A DNA stretch of 56,813 nt, from NCBI GenBank assembly GCA_025355105.1, contig JANYAE010000069.1, positions 1 through 56,813 of the forward strand. Reading direction: 5' to 3'. The notes beneath the pieces are model-generated. The model was given only the letters and a program-made list of their open reading frames with translations. It did no database searches and was not told where the DNA came from. Source of the DNA: Pseudomonadota bacterium. GTDB lineage: Bacteria; Pseudomonadota; Gammaproteobacteria; Steroidobacterales; Steroidobacteraceae. Shown piece by piece: positions 16,321 through 25,062 of this stretch. The stretch's first letter is position 1. Every line of letters starts with the position of its first letter. The position numbers and the translations under genes were made by a program.

Positions 16321-17082
16321 CTAGGGGCCCGCCGGTCGCGCGGCCGCGACGATCGCCGCCGTCAGAACGTCGAGCGCGTCGATCACCGGCACCGCGACCG
16401 AAAGGCCGTCCGCCAGCACCGACAGCTCGGTGCACGCGATCAGCAGGATGTCGGCATCGGGCGCCAGCGTGCGGGCGAACTCAGCGAGCGCCTCGCGCTC
16501 GCGCACCCCGGTCTGGCCGCGCTTGACGGCACGGATGAGCGTCATGAGCGCGTCCTGCCGCGGCGGCCCGACGACCCGCAGCGCGTGTGCGGCGAGCGCA
16601 GCGGCGTACAGCCCCGTGTGATGCACGGCGGTGGACGCCAGCAGGCCGACACGCGGGCCGGACGTCGCGGCGCGCGCGCGCGCGGCCGTCAGCTGCACCA
16701 TGTCGAGCAATGGGATGCCGACCGCCGCGCGAATCGCCGCGGCGTAGCCGTGTGCGGTGTTGCACGGCATCGCCAGCAGCGTCGCCCCCGCCGCCTCGAG
16801 ATTGCGGGCGATGCGCACCAGCTCAGGCGTCGGGTCCGGGCCGCTGCGATCGATCAGGTGGGCGATCCGCGACGGAATCTTGGGATTGCTCTCGACGATC
16901 ACGTGCAGGTGATCCTGGTCGTCGGCGGCGGGCGTTTGCGCGACGATCCGGCGCATCAGCTCGACGGTGGCCTCGGGCCCCATGCCGCCGATGATCCCGA
17001 CCACCGGCTGCGCGGCCGCAGGCCGGCTCGGCTGCCCGGGCATCAGTTCAGGCGGGAGGCTGCGGTGCGTGGGCCCGGGCAT
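16321..17082 (-). CDS. Aspartate/glutamate racemase family protein
   Basis: The 253-residue product has the Asp/Glu/hydantoin racemase fold signatures: VVGIIGGMGPEATVELMRRIV near the N-terminus, the first catalytic cysteine in LLAMPCNTAHGY and the second in ILLIACTELSVLAD. Two-cysteine racemases of this type invert amino acids or related acids without a cofactor. It starts 15 bases after the desulfhydrase/cysteate-lyase-like gene and is surely in the same transcript. The upstream ATG at 17082 gives about 25 poorly conserved residues; ATG at 17043 is an alternative. Substrate is unassigned. In this neighbourhood a hydantoin-like or D-amino-acid intermediate is possible. Confidence 0.87.
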   Translation of the reverse strand: MPGPTHRSLPPELMPGQPSRPAAAQPVVGIIGGMGPEATVELMRRIVAQTPAADDQDHLHVIVESNPKIPSRIAHLIDRSGPDPTPELVRIARNLEAAGATLLAMPCNTAHGYAAAIRAAVGIPLLDMVQLTAARARAATSGPRVGLLASTAVHHTGLYAAALAAHALRVVGPPRQDALMTLIRAVKRGQTGVREREALAEFARTLAPDADILLIACTELSVLADGLSVAVPVIDALDVLTAAIVAAARPAGP

Positions 17083-17097
17083 GCGATCGGCCGCGGT

Positions 17098-18117
17098 TCA
17101 GGCGGTCGCCACGGGGGCCTGGAAGCCGAAGTCGCGCACGTAGCCGAACAAGCCGACGCTGCCGCCGGTGTGAATGAACACGACGTTCTGGCCACGCTGG
17201 AACCGCCCCTTGCGGACGAGGTCGATGAGCCCCGCCATGCCCTTGCCGGAGTACACCGGGTCCAGCAGGATCCCCTCGAGACGCGCCAGCATCTGGATCG
17301 CCTCGATCGAGCCCGGCGTCGAGAACCCGTAGCCGGTGCCGACGTAGTCGCAGTTGGCGACGACGTCCTCGCGCCGAACCGCGCCCTCGCAACCACACAA
17401 TGCCGCGGTCGCAGCGGCCAGCCGGTAGACGTTCTCCTCCTGCTTATCCCTGGGCGCGCGCACGCCAATGCCCAGCAGCGGCACCCCGGCGTTGATGCCG
17501 CGCAGGCCGGCGACCAGCCCCGCCTGCGTGCCCGCGCTGCCGGTCGCATGGACGACGTGGTCGATACGCAGCCCGAGGTCGTTCGCCTGCGTCACGAGTT
17601 CGAGCGCCGCGTTGACGTAGCCGAGCGCGCCGGTGGCGTTCGAGCCGCCACCTGGAATCAGGTACGGCCGCCGGCCGGTGGCCGCGAGTCGCGCCCCGAC
17701 CTTGGCAAGCTCGCCGTTCATGTCGGGATTCGACGCGAAGCGCTCGACCGTCGCGCCATGCAGCAGGTCGAGAAAGACGTTGCCGTTCGCGGTGTAGTCC
17801 GGGTCGGACTTGTGCGTGCGGTCCTCGAGCAGCAGGTGGCAGTCGAAGCCGAGGCGCGCCGCGCACGCGGCGGTCTGGCGGGCGTGATTGGACTGGGTGG
17901 CACCCTGCGTCAGAACGATGTCGGCGCCCTGCGCACGTGCCTCGGCCAGCAGGTACTCGAGCTTGCGCGTCTTGTTGCCGCCGCTCGACATGCCGGTGCA
18001 GTCGTCGCGCTTGATCCAGATCTCGGGCCCTCCCAGCGCCTGGCTGAGCCGTGGCAGGTGCTCGAGCGGCGTCGGCAGGTGGGCGAGACGCAGACGGGGG
18101 AAGCGCGCGAGGTTCAT
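17098..18117 (-). CDS. PLP-dependent D-cysteine desulfhydrase / L-cysteate sulfo-lyase family enzyme
   Basis: This 339-residue fold-type-II PLP enzyme has the family's start ([17 protein letters not shown]), the Schiff-base lysine motif in [28 protein letters not shown], the phosphate loop [11 protein letters not shown] and the C-terminal [14 protein letters not shown]. Members are D-cysteine desulfhydrase, ACC deaminase and L-cysteate sulfo-lyase (CuyA). The wording of several motifs ([23 protein letters not shown]) looks to me closer to the CuyA/DcyD side than to ACC deaminase. Products would be pyruvate, ammonia and sulfide or sulfite. It is followed closely by the racemase-like gene and lies downstream of the osmolyte ABC operon. 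A TATGAT -10-like box sits near 18160. Exact substrate unproven. Confidence 0.85.
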   Translation of the reverse strand: MNLARFPRLRLAHLPTPLEHLPRLSQALGGPEIWIKRDDCTGMSSGGNKTRKLEYLLAEARAQGADIVLTQGATQSNHARQTAACAARLGFDCHLLLEDRTHKSDPDYTANGNVFLDLLHGATVERFASNPDMNGELAKVGARLAATGRRPYLIPGGGSNATGALGYVNAALELVTQANDLGLRIDHVVHATGSAGTQAGLVAGLRGINAGVPLLGIGVRAPRDKQEENVYRLAAATAALCGCEGAVRREDVVANCDYVGTGYGFSTPGSIEAIQMLARLEGILLDPVYSGKGMAGLIDLVRKGRFQRGQNVVFIHTGGSVGLFGYVRDFGFQAPVATA

Positions 18118-18246
18118 GACTGCGTCCGATACGCCGTGGAGCTGCCGGCAGGCGGAATCATAGCGGTCTTTGCCGCCGTCGACGGCCCGTGACGGGCGAG
18201 TGCGGCCGGTCGCTGCGGTCGCCGCGGCCGGGTGATCCGCGACCGC

Positions 18247-18987
18247 TCAGGCGAGATGCGTCGCCCGCAAGATCCGCCGCTCGACGGTGCCCATCAGCTC
18301 GTAGAGCAGGATCGCCATCAGCCCGGTGACCAGGCCGCCCTGCAGGATGAAGGCAGTGTTGTTGGAGAGCAACCCGGCGATGATGACCTCGCCGAGCCCC
18401 TTGGCGGCGACCGTCGAGCCGATCGTGGCGGTGCCGACGTTGACGACCAGCGACAGGCGGACACCCTCGAGGATCAGCGGCATCGCGAGCGGCAGCTCGA
18501 CCGCGAGCAGGCGCTGGCGCGGGCTCATGCCCATGCCGTCCGCCGCCTCGACGACCGCCGGCGGACACGATTGCAGGCCGCTCAGCGTGTTTTCGAAGAT
18601 CGGCAGCAGTCCGTAGGCGAACAGCGCGATCAGCGTCGGCAGCTCCCCGAAGCCGACCAGCGGCACCGCGATCGCGAGCACCGCGACCGGTGGGAAGGTC
18701 TGGCCGATGTTGACGAGTGTGCGCGACAGCGGCAGGAACTCGGCGCCGCCGGCCCGGGTCACGAGGATGCCAAGGCCGATGGCGACGATCGCGCTCACCG
18801 CGGTGGCGGCGAACACCGTCCCGAGGTGCGCCAGCGCGAGCATCGGCAGGCTGCCCTGGTCGTAGATCGGCGGCGCGCCGTACTCGGTGAACGGCACGAA
18901 CAGCGGCGCGAAGCGCTGCGGCACGATCAGGAACGCAAGCAGCAGCGCGAGCGCCGCGAGCCTGAGCAGCGTGGCCGGCCGCGGCAT
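18247..18987 (-). CDS. Osmoprotectant (OpuBB/ProW-type) ABC transporter permease 2
   Basis: The protein (about 246 residues) is an inner-membrane permease with a signal-anchor N-terminus and five to six hydrophobic helices. The BPD-transport segment carries the EAA-like loop VVEAADGMGMSPRQRLLAVELPLAMPLILEGVRLSLV. That loop is typical of glycine betaine/choline/proline permeases and contacts the ATPase. The ATG at 18987 overlaps the ATPase stop by one base (TGATG), so translation is coupled. It is the last of four genes in the order binding protein, permease, ATPase, permease, the classical arrangement of OpuB/OsmF-type importers. Quaternary-amine uptake is the expected function. Confidence 0.92.
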   Translation of the reverse strand: MPRPATLLRLAALALLLAFLIVPQRFAPLFVPFTEYGAPPIYDQGSLPMLALAHLGTVFAATAVSAIVAIGLGILVTRAGGAEFLPLSRTLVNIGQTFPPVAVLAIAVPLVGFGELPTLIALFAYGLLPIFENTLSGLQSCPPAVVEAADGMGMSPRQRLLAVELPLAMPLILEGVRLSLVVNVGTATIGSTVAAKGLGEVIIAGLLSNNTAFILQGGLVTGLMAILLYELMGTVERRILRATHLA

Positions 18988-19928
18988 CAATCGCTCCGGC
19001 CGCGGGCGAGGATGCCGGCCAGGGTCACCTGTCCGGCCGCCGAACCATCTGGCCGGCGGACCGTCGCCGCCGCGGCGCCGCTCCAGAGGAGCTGCGCGAG
19101 CACGTCGCGCAGCGAGTCGGTCGCCGCCACCGCCGGCCCGTCGCCTGCCGCGGCGCCAGGCTCCATGGCCTGCGCCGCGGTGGTCAGCGACAGCAGCTTC
19201 AGAGCGCGGTCGGCGGTGCCGGTGAGGCGCGAGACGAACGGATCTGCCGGGTGCGTCAGCAGCATGGCCGGCCGGTCGTACTGCAGCAGCCGGCCGCGAC
19301 TCATGACGCCGACGTGGTCGCCGAGGCGGAAGGCCTCGTCGATGTCGTGCGTGACCAGCACGACCGTCGTGCCGAAGCGCCGCTGGATGTCGCGCAGGTC
19401 ATCCTGTGCCTGGCCGCGGATGATCGGGTCCAGCGCGCCGAAAGGCTCGTCCATCAGCAGCACGCGCGGCTCCGCCGCCAGCGCGCGCGCGACGCCGACG
19501 CGCTGCTGCTGGCCGCCGGACAGCTGGTGCGGGAACTTCGCGCCGTATTCGGCGGGCTCGAGCTGGAAGATCCGCAACAGCTCCTCGACGCGCGCGCGGG
19601 TGCGCGCCGCCTGCCAGCCGAGCAGCCGCGGCACGGTGGCGATGTTCTCGGCGACGGTGCGGTGAGGGAACAGGCCATGACCCTGGATCGCGTAGCCGAT
19701 CTCGCGCCGCAGCAGGTGTCCCGGCACGGTCGCGGCGTCGCGCCCGTTGATGACGACGCGGCCGCGGGTCGGCTCCACCAGCCGGTTGATCATCCGCAGC
19801 AGCGTCGACTTGCCGGACCCGGAAGTGCCGACGATCGCCGTGATCGAGCCGCCGGCGACGACCATCGACACCTCGTCGACGACCGTGGCCTCTGCGTACA
19901 CCTTCGACAGCGAGCTGATCTCGATCAT
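18987..19928 (-). CDS. Osmoprotectant (OpuBA/ProV-type) ABC transporter ATPase
   Basis: The 313-residue ATPase has Walker A GTSGSGKST (about residues 35-43), a Q-loop (YAIQGHGLFPHRTVAENI), signature LSGGQQQR, Walker B VLLMDEPFGALDP and the H-loop in VTHDIDEAF. The C-terminal extension resembles a degenerate CBS-like region. Q-loop wording (QGHGLFPH) is characteristic of glycine-betaine/osmolyte importers. ATG at 19928 overlaps the upstream permease stop by four bases (ATGA). It energises the two permeases on either side. Confidence 0.95.
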   Translation of the reverse strand: MIEISSLSKVYAEATVVDEVSMVVAGGSITAIVGTSGSGKSTLLRMINRLVEPTRGRVVINGRDAATVPGHLLRREIGYAIQGHGLFPHRTVAENIATVPRLLGWQAARTRARVEELLRIFQLEPAEYGAKFPHQLSGGQQQRVGVARALAAEPRVLLMDEPFGALDPIIRGQAQDDLRDIQRRFGTTVVLVTHDIDEAFRLGDHVGVMSRGRLLQYDRPAMLLTHPADPFVSRLTGTADRALKLLSLTTAAQAMEPGAAAGDGPAVAATDSLRDVLAQLLWSGAAAATVRRPDGSAAGQVTLAGILARGRSD

Positions 19929-21088
19929 GGCGCGGCCCTGCCGGTCAGGTCGACCAGCGCGTCGAGGAGCACCGCGGCCGAGAACGCGAGCGCGACCGTC
20001 GGGATCGCCCCCAGCAGCACGAGGTCGATCGCCGTCTGGCCGACGCCCTGGAACACGTAGGTGCCGAGGCCGCCGCCGCCGATCAGCGCCGCGATCGTCA
20101 CGAGCCCGATGTTCTGGACCAGCACGATGCGGATGCCGGTGATGATCACCGGCAGGGCGAGCGCCAGCTCGATCTCGCCGAGCACCTGCCAGCTGGTCAG
20201 GCCCATGCCGCGCGCGGCATCAACCGCCACCGGCGAGACGCGGCCGAGCCCGACCACCGTGTTGGCGACCACCGGCAGCAACGCGTAGAGGAACAGCGCG
20301 ACGGCCGCCGGTGCCGGGCCGATGCCGTTGATGCCGAGGTCGGCGGCCAGCGGCACCGCGGTTGCGAGCGCGCCGAGCGGCACCATGAGGATTCCGAACA
20401 GCGCAATCGACGGGATCGTCTGGACGAGATTCAGGACCTGCAGGATGGCGCCGCGGACCCGCGGCACGCGGTGGCAGGTGATGCCGAGCGGCAGGCCGAC
20501 GAGCGTCGCCGCGCCGACCGAGCCGAGCGCGAGCAACACGTGCTGGCGCAATTCGCGCCCGAAGCCGCTGGCGTTGACCGCGTACTCGCGCATGATCGAG
20601 AGCTGGTCGAAGAGTCCCGCGGCAAACGCCGCCCACATGGCGGCCGCCATCAGCGCGAGGGCGCCGACCCGCGCCAGCGGACCCGGCCGCAACCGCGCGA
20701 GTGCATCGGTCGCGATCAGCGCGAACGCGAGCAGCAGCAGCCAGCAGCCTGCCCCTGGCGAAATCCTGACGAGACGGTTGCCGGCCGGCGTCAGCGCGTC
20801 GGCCGCCCAGGCGAGCGCGAGCGCGACCGTCAGCACGCCGACCACGGCCGCCGCGAGTCGCGCCCGCGCCTGGCGCACGAAGGCCGCTGCGACCGCGAGC
20901 AGCGCGACGCTGGCGAGCAGCAGCGGCGCAGACGGCAGCGCCGCGAGCAGCGAGCGCGGCTCGCCGGAGGCGATCCGGTTGGCCTTGAACACAACGAACG
21001 GCAAGGTCGTGGCCGCGACCATCGCGACGACGCCCAGCAGCGCCCCGAGGCGGTCGATCCGGCGCCGGGCGTGGAGCGCCTGGACCAC
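19925..21088 (-). CDS. Osmoprotectant ABC transporter permease 1 with long N-terminal membrane region
   Basis: This 387-residue permease has an unusually long N-terminal half with about five hydrophobic helices (residues 15-175). A standard OpuB/ProW permease domain follows (residues 180-385), with the loop VDAARGMGLTSWQVLGEIELALALPVIITGIRIVL and LIGGGGLGTYVFQG. The start is GTG, one base after the binding-protein stop. It forms the membrane channel together with the second permease at 18.2-19.0 kb. Long N-terminal extensions occur in OsmF-associated permeases (YehY type), which supports that subgroup. Confidence 0.92.
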   Translation of the reverse strand: MVQALHARRRIDRLGALLGVVAMVAATTLPFVVFKANRIASGEPRSLLAALPSAPLLLASVALLAVAAAFVRQARARLAAAVVGVLTVALALAWAADALTPAGNRLVRISPGAGCWLLLLAFALIATDALARLRPGPLARVGALALMAAAMWAAFAAGLFDQLSIMREYAVNASGFGRELRQHVLLALGSVGAATLVGLPLGITCHRVPRVRGAILQVLNLVQTIPSIALFGILMVPLGALATAVPLAADLGINGIGPAPAAVALFLYALLPVVANTVVGLGRVSPVAVDAARGMGLTSWQVLGEIELALALPVIITGIRIVLVQNIGLVTIAALIGGGGLGTYVFQGVGQTAIDLVLLGAIPTVALAFSAAVLLDALVDLTGRAAP

Positions 21089-21089
21089 G

Positions 21090-22049
21090 TCAGCGAACGC
21101 TCACGCGTCGCGGCAACGGCGACGCCGCCGCCGGGCCGAGCAGGCCTCGTGACCGCAGGTAGTCCTCGGCCACCGACACCGGCGGCTCGCCGTTGATCTG
21201 GATGCGCGCGTTGAGCTCCGTCAGCGTGGCGCGATCGAAGCTGTCCATCAGCGGCCGGACGATCGTGGCGATCTCGGGGTGGGCCTTGAGCGCGACCTCG
21301 CGGATGATCGGGACCGGCGCGTAGATCGGCTGGTCGTGGCGATCGTCGTCCAGGACCTCAAGCTGCGCAGCGACGATCGCGCCATCGGTGCCGTAGACCA
21401 TCGCGGTATTCGTGCCGCTGGTCCGCTCGGCGGCGGCACGGATCGTCGCGGACGTGTCGCCGCCCGCCAGCACGATCAGCTGCTCGGGGCGCAGCGTGAA
21501 CCCATAGGTCCGCTCGAGCGACTTCAGCGTCGCGGAGTTGACGAACTCGGCCGAGCAGGCGAGCACCACCTGGCCGCCGGCCGAAACCCAGCGGCCGAAG
21601 TCGGTCATCGTCCGCAGGCCGGCCGGCCGCGCGATCTCACTGCGCACGGCGAGCGCCCAGGCGTTGCTCGCGTTCGCGGGGGTCAGCCAGACGATCCGAT
21701 GCGCAGCGTAGTCGAGCCGCGCACCGAGCGCATAGCCTGCCTGCAGGTCCTTCCAGGCCGGGTCCGCGGCGACGTTGAAGAAGAAGCCGGCGTTGCCGGT
21801 GTATTCGACGTACACGTCGATCATGCCGGCGACGATCGCGCGGCGCATGATCGGCGTGCCGGCGAGCGTCATCCGGTCCACCGTCGCGATGCCGTGCGCC
21901 TCGAGCAACAGCCGGATCATGTGGCCGATCATCGCCGACTCGCTCGACAGCTTCGAGGAGACGACGACCGGCGGCTGCGCCGCCGCGGAGGCCCCGCACG
22001 CGCACAGCAGCGCTGCGGCAAGCGCCAGCGACCTCAGCAGCTTCCCCAC
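21090..22049 (-). CDS. Periplasmic osmoprotectant/quaternary-amine binding protein (OpuBC/OsmF type)
   Basis: The 319-residue protein has a Sec signal peptide (GKLLRSLALAAALLCACGASAAA) and an OpuAC-type binding domain. Motifs are VVVSSKLSSESAMIGHMI, GMIDVYVEYTGNAGFFF, the WLTPANASNAWALAV aromatic segment and TSGTNTAMVYGTDGAIVAAQL. These proteins hold the trimethylammonium group of betaine-like ligands in an aromatic box. Relatives also bind choline or, in the EgtU branch, ergothioneine. GTG at 22049 is chosen because GGAGG lies six bases upstream; the in-frame TTG six bases earlier abuts the ribosome site. It heads the four-gene ABC operon and is divergent from the ammonia-lyase-like gene. 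Confidence 0.92.
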   Translation of the reverse strand: MGKLLRSLALAAALLCACGASAAAQPPVVVSSKLSSESAMIGHMIRLLLEAHGIATVDRMTLAGTPIMRRAIVAGMIDVYVEYTGNAGFFFNVAADPAWKDLQAGYALGARLDYAAHRIVWLTPANASNAWALAVRSEIARPAGLRTMTDFGRWVSAGGQVVLACSAEFVNSATLKSLERTYGFTLRPEQLIVLAGGDTSATIRAAAERTSGTNTAMVYGTDGAIVAAQLEVLDDDRHDQPIYAPVPIIREVALKAHPEIATIVRPLMDSFDRATLTELNARIQINGEPPVSVAEDYLRSRGLLGPAAASPLPRRVSVR

Positions 22050-22230
22050 CGGCAACCTCCGTCCGCGCCGCGCGTCGGTCGTCGCAGCCGTCCCCCACGT
22101 TGTCGGTTGCGATCCGGCCCGTCAAGCCCGCGCGACGCGGCCGGTCACGAACGTTCGCGCCGGGGCCGGCCGCCGCAGTACCATGGCGGACCGGCCGCCA
22201 TGGCCGCCACCGATCGGCCCGAACCGCGCC

Positions 22231-24006
22231 ATGCCCACACGACGTCGCCGCTTCACACTGATCGCCGGCGCCCTGCTCGCCGCGAGCGGCCCGGCACTCG
22301 GCGCGCAACTGGCGGCGTACCGGCCGATCACGCCGGCCGCGGACGCGGCTACGGTGCTGCTCACCGGACGCGACCTCACGATCGAGGACATCGTCCGTGT
22401 CGCGCGGGGTGGCGCGCGGGTCGAACTGGCCGCCGCGGCGCGCCAGCGCGAAGCCGACAATTTCGGGCTGCTGCTGGAGGCCGCCGCCGAGGGCATCGCG
22501 GTGTACTGGTTCAACCGCGGCACGGCGGACCAGCGCGAGACCGTGCTGTTCGAGGGGGACCCCCTGACACCGGCGAACCGCGCCCTGATCGAGGCAACCC
22601 AGCTGGCAAGCTTCCGCCAGGGAGCGATCGCCGGCACCGCGCCTGAGGTCGCCGACGAGGAGGTGGTGCGCGCCATGATGGTCGTGCGCGCCAACACCAT
22701 GGTCCATAACGCCCCGAGCCCGGCGCTGGCGGCCATGCTGCTCGAGCTCCTCAACCGACGCGTCACCCCGGTCGTGCGCGCACGGGGCACGGTGGGCGAG
22801 GGCGACCTCGCGATGCTCGGCAATGTCGGCGGCACGATGATCGGTGCCGGCGAGGCCTACTACCGCGGCGTGCGCATGCCGGCGGCCGCCGCGCTGCGCG
22901 ATGCCGGCCTGCAGCCACTACAGCCGTCCGGCGCCGACGACAACGCGTTGACCTCTAGCAACGCCTACGCGGCCGGCCAGGCGGCCTTGCTGGTGCACGA
23001 TGCTGAGCAGGCGCTCGAGTGGGCGGACCTCAGCTACGCGCTGGCGCTCGACGGCATGAACAGCAGCGTCACGCCGCTGTCGCTGGTCGTGCAGCGCGAC
23101 CGGCCGGATCCCTGGCTGAACTGGCACGCGGCCCACACGCTCGCGCTGCTGCGCGGCAGCTACCTGTTCGGCGCCGACCCGGCGCGGATCATCCAGGATC
23201 CCGAGAGCCTGCGCGCCTCGTCGATCCGGCAGGCTTCGGCGTGGAAGTCGTGGGCGGCGCTCAAGGAGGCGGTGCTGTTCCAGGCGAACAGCTCCGACCA
23301 CAACCCGGCGGTCGCGATCGACACCGCGCCGGCGGACTCGTGGGAGCTCGCGACGCCGCAACTGATGCGCTATTTCGTCAAGGGCGGACCGCTGAGCCAC
23401 GGCCGGCACGGCTACATCGTCTCCAACGCGAACTGGGATCCCTACCCGCTCGCCAACCTGATCGAGGGCTTCACGATCGCCCTCGCCAACATGGACGTCG
23501 CGGTGATGCTGCGCATCGAGCGCTTCCGCAATCCACTGTTCACGGTGGTCGCCGCTGCCGACGTGCTGCCCGGCGTGACCCGCGCGGACGACGGCTACTA
23601 CGCGCCGGTCGACCTGATGCAGGAGATCCAGACGCTCGCCAATCCCGTCATGCCGCTCGGCAGCACCTTGTTCGCCGACGTCGAAGACCTCGAGGCGCAG
23701 ACGCGCCTGAAGCTCGCCCATGCGCGCCAGGCGGTCGAGACGACCGTCGACCTGCTGGCCTACGACCTGCTCGAGGCGGCGCTGTGGGTCGACGTGCGCC
23801 AGGCGCAGGATCCGCGCCGCGCCTTCGGCGACGCGCCGACCAGGGCCTGGTCGGCGTTCCGGCAGCGCCACCCGCTCAACCGCAACGGCACGCCGCCGGC
23901 GGAACCACCGCACGCCGTCGCGGCGACGTTTCTGCGCGCGACGCCGGCGGCGAGCTTCGCGCCTGCCGACCGGAGCCGTCCGGACCTCAGCGCCGCGCGC
24001 CGCTGA
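22231..24006 (+). CDS. Exported aromatic-amino-acid-lyase homologue lacking the MIO tripeptide (ergothionase-like candidate)
   Basis: The 591-residue product begins with an arginine-rich, Tat-like signal (RRRRFTLIAGALLAASGPALGA) and continues as a histidine/phenylalanine ammonia-lyase fold. Recognisable counterparts are VYWFNRGT (the Tyr-loop), ALTSSNAYAAGQA, IIQDPESLRASS and NSSDHNPAV. Where ammonia lyases have GSVGASGDLA and form the MIO electrophile from Ala-Ser-Gly, this protein reads GTVGEGDLA (residues 186-194). It is one residue short and lacks the triad. It therefore cannot make MIO. As I recall, ergothionase, which splits trimethylamine from ergothioneine by acid/base chemistry, is an MIO-less member of this superfamily. 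The divergent osmolyte transporter and methyl-amine genes fit such a role, but export is unusual. An in-frame ATG at 22183 is an alternative start. Confidence 0.8.
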   Translation: MPTRRRRFTLIAGALLAASGPALGAQLAAYRPITPAADAATVLLTGRDLTIEDIVRVARGGARVELAAAARQREADNFGLLLEAAAEGIAVYWFNRGTADQRETVLFEGDPLTPANRALIEATQLASFRQGAIAGTAPEVADEEVVRAMMVVRANTMVHNAPSPALAAMLLELLNRRVTPVVRARGTVGEGDLAMLGNVGGTMIGAGEAYYRGVRMPAAAALRDAGLQPLQPSGADDNALTSSNAYAAGQAALLVHDAEQALEWADLSYALALDGMNSSVTPLSLVVQRDRPDPWLNWHAAHTLALLRGSYLFGADPARIIQDPESLRASSIRQASAWKSWAALKEAVLFQANSSDHNPAVAIDTAPADSWELATPQLMRYFVKGGPLSHGRHGYIVSNANWDPYPLANLIEGFTIALANMDVAVMLRIERFRNPLFTVVAAADVLPGVTRADDGYYAPVDLMQEIQTLANPVMPLGSTLFADVEDLEAQTRLKLAHARQAVETTVDLLAYDLLEAALWVDVRQAQDPRRAFGDAPTRAWSAFRQRHPLNRNGTPPAEPPHAVAATFLRATPAASFAPADRSRPDLSAARR

Positions 24007-25042
24007 CGCCCGGCGAGCGCAGCGCCTCGAGGCCCTGGAACTCGACGAATCGTGTCACGCTGGCCCACAGGTAGTCGCCGAACACGAACGGCTCGAACGA
24101 CGCGCCGCCGGCGATCGGCAGCGGCGCGATCGTCGCATCCACGCACGGCTCATAGAAGAACGGGATCGAGAAGCGCTCGCGGTCCGAACCCAGGACGCGG
24201 TGCTCGGTGGCGCGGATTCGCCCGCCGGTCCAGCGGCCGAGCAGCGCGCCGAAGTTGACGACCACGGCGTCGGTCGCCGGCGGCACATCGAGCCACGAGC
24301 CGTCAGGCGCCCGCGCCTGCAGACCGGCGACGCCATCCTGCACGAGCAGCGTCAGGCAGCCGGAGTCGACGTGCGCGACGCCGACGGTGTGCCGCCGCCG
24401 ACCGTCGTGCTCCACCCAGGTATCAGGCTCAGGAGCGCCGGCCAGCGAGTCCGGTGTGCGCGGCGGATAGCGGATCAGCCGCAGCGTCGACAGGCCGCCG
24501 GCGGCGAAGACGGCGTCGAAGGCGTGCTCCGGTACGCCGAGGCCGCGCGCGAGCGCCCGGCCGAGCTCGCCGGCGAGCGCCTCCATGCCGAGGTAGTAGC
24601 ACGCCACCGTGGCGCGCCAGCCCGGCAGCTCCGATTCCGACGGCAGCGGCGTCGGCTCGGTCAGCGGGTCCGAGGGATCGACCGCGAACTCAGGGTGAGC
24701 GACGTCCGGCCCGATGTCGATTCCTTCCTTGAAGGTCGCCGCGCCAGCCTGCGCCGGAAACCAGCCGCGGTAGACGTTGCGATGCGTCGGCGCGAACTTG
24801 CGTCGCCAGAGGCGCCGCCGGACCGCCTCGTCGGCCGCGAAGATGCGCTTGAGATCGGCCCGCACGGCCGCGGTCGGCGCGAGCGCCGCCGGAAGCTCGG
24901 TGACGGTCAGGAAGCCGATCGTCGCGGCGGCCTCGAGCAGCGCCGCGTCGCAGCGGTCGCGCGCCGCCCCGGGGCCGGCGAACAGTGCGCCGACCGGGAT
25001 CACCGGAATGGCGGCGGAAAAGCGGTCTGCAGGGGCTGCCAT
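23987..25042 (-). CDS. Isopenicillin-N-synthase-like 2-oxoglutarate/Fe(II) oxygenase
   Basis: This 351-residue protein has the DIOX_N-type N-terminal half (PVIPVGALFAG...ATIGFLTVTELP) and the double-stranded beta-helix core. The iron ligands read H224 and D226 in VAHVDSGCLTLLVQD and H281 in ATEHRVLG. The co-substrate motif is R290-x-S292 (RFS). Such enzymes hydroxylate, desaturate or oxidatively demethylate small molecules. ATG at 25042 lies 20 bases after the dehydratase gene stop, placing it last in a four-gene operon with an MFS transporter, aldehyde dehydrogenase and enolase-superfamily enzyme. Its 3' end overlaps that of the lyase-like gene by 20 bases. Substrate unknown. Confidence 0.88.
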   Translation of the reverse strand: MAAPADRFSAAIPVIPVGALFAGPGAARDRCDAALLEAAATIGFLTVTELPAALAPTAAVRADLKRIFAADEAVRRRLWRRKFAPTHRNVYRGWFPAQAGAATFKEGIDIGPDVAHPEFAVDPSDPLTEPTPLPSESELPGWRATVACYYLGMEALAGELGRALARGLGVPEHAFDAVFAAGGLSTLRLIRYPPRTPDSLAGAPEPDTWVEHDGRRRHTVGVAHVDSGCLTLLVQDGVAGLQARAPDGSWLDVPPATDAVVVNFGALLGRWTGGRIRATEHRVLGSDRERFSIPFFYEPCVDATIAPLPIAGGASFEPFVFGDYLWASVTRFVEFQGLEALRSPGVSGARR

Positions 25043-25062
25043 GCCGCATCGCCCGGGCAGCC

